From assembly GCF_046298265.1 (NCBI RefSeq), contig NZ_JBKAHK010000011.1:1-64000 (forward strand): a stretch of DNA of 64,000 nucleotides, written 5' to 3'. A program made the translations under genes and the position numbers. This DNA comes from Gillisia xinjiangensis. Lineage in GTDB: Bacteria; Bacteroidota; Bacteroidia; Flavobacteriales; Flavobacteriaceae. Of the stretch, positions 60,057 through 64,000 are shown piece after piece (the stretch's first letter is position 1; each line of letters opens with the position of its first letter). The notes under the pieces are model-generated. The model had not been told where the DNA came from, ran no database searches, and was given only the letters and a program-made list of their open reading frames with translations.

Positions 60057-60475
60057 GGAAATTGATTTTGAAGATAAACAACTGTTTTAGTTTTGGTATC
60101 ATAATACGCACTGGTGCCATCATTACCTTTTGGAGCATTTTGTACAGGGTAGTAGCGCTGTTGGGAAACATTCATAATTGCCTGAATATCTCCTTTTGTT
60201 GCAGGTTTGTTTTCCTCCTTAGTGAATATTGATTTTCCGACTTCCGTAGCAATATTGGCTATTGTTGCGTTCCCAATACCTCCCCAGGTAATACCATCCT
60301 TTTGTTCTTTTTCTGTGGGTACTTTCAGGCCTTTAGTAGCTTGATTTATTTGAAGTTTCTTATTGCGATTGTGGGAATTAACTCTACAGCTGTTGCTGCA
60401 AAATTTTTGTTTGTGTCTCCTCTTTGGTAAATATGTTTTAGAGCAATAATCACAGGTATATAAGTGTTTTTCCAT
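60047..60475 (-). CDS. Zinc-finger element protein
   Basis: A 142-residue protein with an N-terminal treble-clef-like zinc site (CDYCSKTYLPKRRHKQKFCS then NSCRVNSHNRNK; Cys8, Cys11, Cys27, Cys31). The rest is low complexity and ends in SAYYDTKTKTVVYLQNQFPW. The same short finger opens the 63233 protein. It overlaps the DUF3987 gene by 10 bases. Function unknown; a DNA-binding accessory is likely. Confidence 0.65.
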   Translation of the reverse strand: MEKHLYTCDYCSKTYLPKRRHKQKFCSNSCRVNSHNRNKKLQINQATKGLKVPTEKEQKDGITWGGIGNATIANIATEVGKSIFTKEENKPATKGDIQAIMNVSQQRYYPVQNAPKGNDGTSAYYDTKTKTVVYLQNQFPWK

Positions 60476-60484
60476 TATTTTGAA

Positions 60485-60643
60485 TTAAAGTAACGTTAGA
60501 TTAACGGAAGAATGAATCTTCCTCATGTAAGTTTTTGTGTCCAGAACTTTCATATTTTTATCCACGGTATCATAGTATACAGCGGCAGAACCATTCTGAT
60601 TCAAACTCAAAATCCTGATATAGTTTTGTTTCGAATTAGGCAT
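60485..60643 (-). CDS. Small unknown element protein
   Basis: A longer frame reaches back to 60736 but overlaps the HTH gene; I choose the ATG at 60643 (MPNSKQNYIRILSLNQNGSA). The 52-residue product shares SAxYYDTxxKxxxVL with the end of the 60047 protein (SAYYDTKTKTVVYL), so these two genes may be related or one a duplicate of the other. No known domain. Confidence 0.45.
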   Translation of the reverse strand: MPNSKQNYIRILSLNQNGSAAVYYDTVDKNMKVLDTKTYMRKIHSSVNLTLL

Positions 60644-60665
60644 ATCCTTTTCTTTAATAGATTTT

Positions 60666-60998
60666 TTAAAATCTCCGGTTTTTATGCAGATACTCAGCTG
60701 CTTTAGATTTCGCGGTTGAAGATTCGATAACAGCAACGGGATTTTCTCCTTTCTTTAACCACTCTATTAGGGCAGCACGCGAAAAAAGTAGTTTTTTTCC
60801 CTGTTTGAAATATGGAATTTCATTGCGATGGGTTTTGCCGTAGATTGTTGCCGGACTTAGGTCGAGAAGTTTGGCTGCTTGTTTCGCATTTAGGATGTCT
60901 TCCTGATTGTTTTCTTCAGCATCTTTTTTTGCGAGTTCATAAAAGACTTTAGCGATTTTCACTAAGTCCTCATCTTCGTAAATTGTTCCTTGTTTCAT
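60666..60998 (-). CDS. Excisionase/AlpA-like HTH protein
   Basis: A 110-residue HTH_17 protein: LNAKQAAKLLDLSPATIYGK, then THRNEIPYFKQGKKLLFSRA and LIEWLKK. It is the counterpart of the 25526 gene of the first element. Likely a regulator or excision factor. It starts the small-gene block leading to DUF3987. Confidence 0.85.
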   Translation of the reverse strand: MKQGTIYEDEDLVKIAKVFYELAKKDAEENNQEDILNAKQAAKLLDLSPATIYGKTHRNEIPYFKQGKKLLFSRAALIEWLKKGENPVAVIESSTAKSKAAEYLHKNRRF

Positions 60999-61155
60999 CT
61001 TTTTGTTTTAATAGATTTATAATTGGAAAACAAGATTACGTGATGTCTGCAGTATTAGCTCTATCGATGGGTTACCCCTGAGCAGGCCGTGGGTTTTGTG
61101 TATATGTCTGTTTATCAAATATTTAAACCTGAATAAAATCAATAAACAACACAAA

Positions 61156-61193
61156 AAAACCAGCTATTTTGGGTAGCTGGTTTTAGTTTTTTT
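61156..61193. terminator. Bidirectional terminator
   Basis: AAAACCAGCTA / TAGCTGGTTTT perfect 11-bp stem with a TTTTGGG loop, bordered by A on the left and T on the right. It lies behind the 61213 gene and separates the integrase block from the HTH block. Confidence 0.85.
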
Positions 61194-61212
61194 ATAAGTT
61201 TGGCTTTAAATG

Positions 61213-62103
61213 TTATATTTTACTTTGTATCATTCTCACTTCAGATTCCAGTCTAATAAGGCCTAATTTATCCAATTTATTGATAAGCATTTCTAAAAAT
61301 TTACCATTTTTAAACTTAAAGAAATGATCATAATCCCTTTGAAAAAGGTTGTAGGATTGAGCACTCTCTGCTTTCTTGTAGAATATAGATAAATCATCTA
61401 TTCCCGAAACGACGTAAGAAAACTTTATAAATTCGGTTCTGCCTAACCCTTTATGAAATATAATTTCTTGATAAAACACTTTGAGAAGAAATATCTTCTC
61501 TTCCTGTGTAAAAGCTTTCAATCGTTCTTTTGTTTGAGCAATTTCCTGGCTGTAGTCTCTTTTTGTCTTGCTTCCAGACCGTTCTAATTGAGGCCAGATC
61601 TTTTTATGAAGGTTTAAGAAATATTCGGCTGATTCGTAATTCTGGTCATACCTTGAGAAGTCAATTGGTTTCCATTTCTTGTCCCGGTACACCAGATCAA
61701 AATATTTGTCATAATTGTTTACTACATCTATGACATCTTGGTAGGCTTTATTTTCTGATAATTCTTCAACGAAAACAGAATACTCTGCTTCCTTGTGCTT
61801 CTCTACAAACAGCTTTTTTGTCTTCCGCTCAAGGACACCAGGAAATAGGAATTCTGGAAAAGAAACCTTATTGTTTTGGGTTGTAAAATATTTGTAGATT
61901 TCCATTTCAGTCTGGAGCGAAGATGTATCAAATTGTTGGCTTCTCCATTCTTCAAGTTTCGCTCTAACTTCATTATAGGTCTCCCTGAAATCCCTTTCAT
62001 CTTCATCGTTTTCTTTTGAGCTCTTAAATTCACTATTGACGAACCTTTCTAATTGTTCTAAGGTCTCCGTGTATTTTTCTTCAAACACTATGCTATAATC
62101 CAT
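61213..62103 (-). CDS. Unknown protein coupled to the integrase, 296 residues
   Basis: Not recognised. A mostly helical soluble protein (TLEQLERFVNSEFKSSKEND, EIYKYFTTQNNKVSFPEFLF, FLLKVFYQEIIFHKGL). It overlaps the integrase gene by 11 bases, exactly as the unknown 239-residue gene (36319) overlaps the first integrase (37028). The recurrence suggests an integrase-linked function, perhaps control of excision. Confidence 0.65.
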   Translation of the reverse strand: MDYSIVFEEKYTETLEQLERFVNSEFKSSKENDEDERDFRETYNEVRAKLEEWRSQQFDTSSLQTEMEIYKYFTTQNNKVSFPEFLFPGVLERKTKKLFVEKHKEAEYSVFVEELSENKAYQDVIDVVNNYDKYFDLVYRDKKWKPIDFSRYDQNYESAEYFLNLHKKIWPQLERSGSKTKRDYSQEIAQTKERLKAFTQEEKIFLLKVFYQEIIFHKGLGRTEFIKFSYVVSGIDDLSIFYKKAESAQSYNLFQRDYDHFFKFKNGKFLEMLINKLDKLGLIRLESEVRMIQSKI

Positions 62104-63229
62104 CTAAATCTAAGTTTATCCTGTTAGCTGCTTTTACTTTATTATGATCCATAACCTTTGTATAAATTTGGGTAGTTGATACATTTTTATGCCCGAGAAG
62201 TTTAGAGACGGTATAAATATCTGTTCCGTTAGCCAACTGCAGCGTGGCGTAGCTATGTCTAAAATTGTGAAAGGAAATCTTTTTATGTATTCCCGCATCT
62301 GTCAACCACTTTTTGAGTGGGCGGGAAATCTGATGATATTTGAATTCATTAAAAATAATTCCTTCTCTAGTCTCCTGCGCATTTAAAATATTTATAGCGG
62401 TCTTTGCAATAGGATGATTTTTAATACTACCAGTCTTTTGCTCCCTAAACTGAATATAGTTCCCTTGATGGGTATCTTCATAGACATCCTCCCAGGATAG
62501 GTTGATAACATCAGAAAACCGTAATCCAGTTAATGCGGAAAACAAAGCCATGTGCTTTACTTTTATATTATCAATTGGGGTATTCCAAAGCTTGGTAAGT
62601 TCTTTTTCAGACAAGTATTCCCTATGTGTATCTTGCTCGCGAATATGCCTGGCATCCTCTGCTAAATTTTTATTAAGAAGTTTTTCTTTAAAAGCCCTTT
62701 TTAATACCATTATAAAGTTCTTGTAATAAGTAGAAGCCGTATTTATGGCTAACTTACCTTTATCCGTTCTAAGGTTTTTGGTAGCTAGCAGAAAACTTCG
62801 ATATTCATTGACATGCCAATTGGTGAGATTTTGAGAGGTAAGATCCTTCCCCATAAATGCATTCCAATAAGCCAGGGAAGCTTTCCAGGTAAAATAATTC
62901 CCTCTGCTTCCTGAATCTAAGTATTCATCTACTACTTCCTGATAAAAATCACTGAATTTGATATCAAGTATAATGTTATCCTTTAATCCGAATTCTTTAT
63001 TTCTCAATTGCAGAAATCTAGTTGCCCTTATCTCTTCTGCTATTTCAATTTGGGAATCATTGAACTTTTCCTCCTGAATATTTTCGGGAAACTCATAAAT
63101 TTTTATTTTCAAAAACTCCCTTCGGGATAATTTACCAGTTTTTGGAATAATTACAGGTGGATAGTAGTCGAGATAGAGGCTCAACATCCCATTTTTTATT
63201 GGTTTAGATCGTAAAGCTACTGTGGCCAT
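62093..63229 (-). CDS. Tyrosine site-specific integrase of the mnmE-linked element
   Basis: A 378-residue complete integrase. N-terminal arm-binding strands (MATVALRSKPIKNGMLSLYL, about 1-45), SAM-like core-binding domain (about 95-190), and the catalytic set Arg237 (LTGLRFSDV), HNFR (His321, Arg324), GHKNV (His347) and Tyr356 (TTQIYTKV). It lies 690 bases from the mnmE stop codon, with its N-terminus facing mnmE, as expected for an integrase acting at that attachment site. The next gene upstream on its strand (63233) ends 3 bases before it. Confidence 0.93.
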   Translation of the reverse strand: MATVALRSKPIKNGMLSLYLDYYPPVIIPKTGKLSRREFLKIKIYEFPENIQEEKFNDSQIEIAEEIRATRFLQLRNKEFGLKDNIILDIKFSDFYQEVVDEYLDSGSRGNYFTWKASLAYWNAFMGKDLTSQNLTNWHVNEYRSFLLATKNLRTDKGKLAINTASTYYKNFIMVLKRAFKEKLLNKNLAEDARHIREQDTHREYLSEKELTKLWNTPIDNIKVKHMALFSALTGLRFSDVINLSWEDVYEDTHQGNYIQFREQKTGSIKNHPIAKTAINILNAQETREGIIFNEFKYHQISRPLKKWLTDAGIHKKISFHNFRHSYATLQLANGTDIYTVSKLLGHKNVSTTQIYTKVMDHNKVKAANRINLDLDGL

Positions 63230-63232
63230 AGT

Positions 63233-63604
63233 TTAATTTTGTTGGTAGAATATATGATCTACTTCTGTTCTTTTTATACGCGTTAACCGGTCTCCTATAT
63301 TTGTTGCATTAATGGTTCCTTTTTCAATTAGGCGATAAATGGTTTTTGAAGAACAGCCTAACAAAAGAGCGGTATCTTTAACACTCAAAAACTCCCTTAA
63401 CTGCAATTCCTGAACCCTATCCTTTGGATCTACTACCCTTGAAGCGTACTTTCTAGTGGAAGAGGAAATCTTTTCAGCACGTTTCTTGGCCTTATAGGCA
63501 ATCTTCGCACAGTCCTTCCCACAGAATTTTGTGACAGTTGTTTTCGCGATGAATTCGCGGTTGCATAACTGGCATTTTTTGTTGATTCTCATATTAGAGC
63601 TCAT
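63233..63604 (-). CDS. Zn-finger plus HTH protein, probable excision/integration regulator
   Basis: A 123-residue protein: N-terminal finger (CQLCNREF ... TKFCGKDCAK) and C-terminal HTH_17 (REFLSVKDTALLLGCSSKTI, then YRLIEKGTINATNIGDRL). It lies directly ahead of the integrase (3-base gap) and is the first gene inside the mnmE-side end of the element. It probably regulates integrase expression or acts as a recombination directionality factor. Confidence 0.75.
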   Translation of the reverse strand: MSSNMRINKKCQLCNREFIAKTTVTKFCGKDCAKIAYKAKKRAEKISSSTRKYASRVVDPKDRVQELQLREFLSVKDTALLLGCSSKTIYRLIEKGTINATNIGDRLTRIKRTEVDHIFYQQN

Positions 63605-63869
63605 AGGGTACTTTTAAGGGTAATAAGCATATCTAAGCGGAAATAAGGGTCATTTCGCTTGGGCTTTTTAGAGGACATAAGGGACATAAGGGACATGATT
63701 TCGCCATTTTTAAGAGACATGGGCATAAAATTTAATTTTGGTGGAAATTAAGGGCATTTTGGCCTTATTTGAAGCCAAAACTAGAAATAAATTTATTATA
63801 AAAGGTACAAATAATGTTAAATTTGTACCTTTTATCAAAAAGAAACAAAAGAGGTTTGTTGTGTAAAGT
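63605..63869. promoter_or_regulatory. Element-end region with tandem repeats
   Basis: Between the HTH gene and the att-like end. It holds GACATAAGG in tandem (63673 onward: GACATAAGG-GACATAAGG-GACATGAT) and further GGGCAT/AAGGGCAT pieces; arm-type binding sites of the integrase are a likely use. The promoter of the 63233-62093 operon should also lie here. Confidence 0.5.
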
Positions 63870-63935
63870 CAATAATAGCGTGCTATTTGGCTTGTTTTTC
63901 CTTTTGTTGGTTTGTTGCTCTATTTCCCAATACAA
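63870..63935. repeat. att-like repeat, right copy, overlapping the mnmE 3' end
   Basis: Right partner of 17769-17834 (60 of 66 bases identical). Its right part includes the last codons and stop of mnmE (TGTATTGGGAAATAG on the minus strand). Confidence 0.8.
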
Positions 63936-64000
63936 AAATTAGCAAAAATATTCCCCAGCAATTCATCGTTGGTAACCTGACCCGTGATTTCACCAAAATG
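63920..64000 (-). CDS. mnmE: tRNA modification GTPase MnmE, C-terminal end (partial)
   Basis: The last 26 codons read HFGEITGQVTNDELLGNIFA then NFCIGK and TAG. GEITG...LL..IF..FCIGK is the unmistakable C-terminus of MnmE, whose final Cys takes part in wobble-uridine modification with MnmG. The gene enters from the right edge. The end is intact, so an element has inserted without damaging the protein. The 3' end of mnmE is a known integration hot spot (for example for SGI1 in Salmonella). Confidence 0.93.
   Translation of the reverse strand, partial: HFGEITGQVTNDELLGNIFANFCIGK

Larger units (their letters stand above)
46602..63935. mobile_element. Integrated element at the 3' end of mnmE (left limit uncertain)
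   Basis: From mnmE leftwards are an att-like end (63870-63935), a Zn-finger/HTH protein, a tyrosine integrase, an unknown gene, small HTH/Zn-finger genes, a DUF3987 helicase and a DUF6371 primase, then the R-M/retron cargo. The gene set is that of a Bacteroidota integrative element. The nearest left counterpart of the att sequence is at 17769; if that is the true left end, the element spans 46 kb and carries the mobilizable element inside it. I mark only the part whose membership is supported by content. Confidence 0.6.

Overview
The window looks like chromosomal DNA of a marine or soil Flavobacteriaceae (Bacteroidota). The base composition is AT-rich and genes generally lack Shine-Dalgarno sequences. 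Several starts sit just downstream of Bacteroidota-type -7 boxes (TAnnTTTG). Gene content also fits: PepSY-like Asp-rich lipoproteins, TPR/HisKA_2 histidine kinases, Bacteroidota-type integrases and DUF3987/DUF6371 element modules. No rRNA, tRNA, intact IS or CRISPR array was seen. The right edge carries the last 26 codons of mnmE. Genus cannot be fixed from the sequence alone.

Layout. (1) 1-9.2 kb is gene-poor, decaying chromosome: a frameshifted secreted lipase, a lipoprotein, remnants of yceI, of a propeller protein and of an SRAP peptidase, a GNAT acetyltransferase, a PAS histidine kinase and a PepSY-like lipoprotein. (2) 9.2-17.5 kb holds an SRAP (YedK/HMCES-like) gene, an unknown gene, and a heavy-metal RND efflux operon with His-rich accessory proteins. 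(3) 17.6-21.3 kb holds an att-like repeat fused to a broken Rieske gene, a frameshifted PAP2 fragment, a CPBP membrane protease and a TPR histidine kinase. (4) 21.5-38.1 kb is a mobilizable integrated element: MobA/MobC relaxosome, primase, VapE-type helicase, an AbiE-like toxin-antitoxin pair, a complete Wadjet jetABCD plasmid-defence operon, hipBA, and an integrase that appears to have lost its N-terminus. (5) 38.6-40.5 kb holds two genes bordered by integron attC-like sequence (bestrophin channel, unknown 225-aa protein). (6) 40.6-46.4 kb holds a second SRAP copy, a P-type cation ATPase, a CNNM/hemolysin-family protein and a truncated copy of the unknown gene from region 2. (7) 46.6-56.8 kb is a defence island: type I restriction-modification (hsdR, a GIY-YIG protein, hsdM, hsdS) running directly into a retron (PRTase-like effector, small basic partner, msr-msd ncRNA, reverse transcriptase) and then a GIY-YIG/DUF4357 protein. 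(8) 56.8-63.9 kb is the replication/integration module of an element that sits at the 3' end of mnmE.

The accessory half is therefore a stack of mobile DNA carrying at least three recognisable anti-invader systems: Wadjet, type I R-M and a retron. It also carries two toxin-antitoxin pairs. The most notable observations are the retron embedded in the R-M locus, the Wadjet operon on an element that is itself mobilizable, the 66-bp att-like repeat linking the mnmE 3' end with a broken Rieske gene 46 kb away, and an attC-like hairpin between two cassette-like genes.
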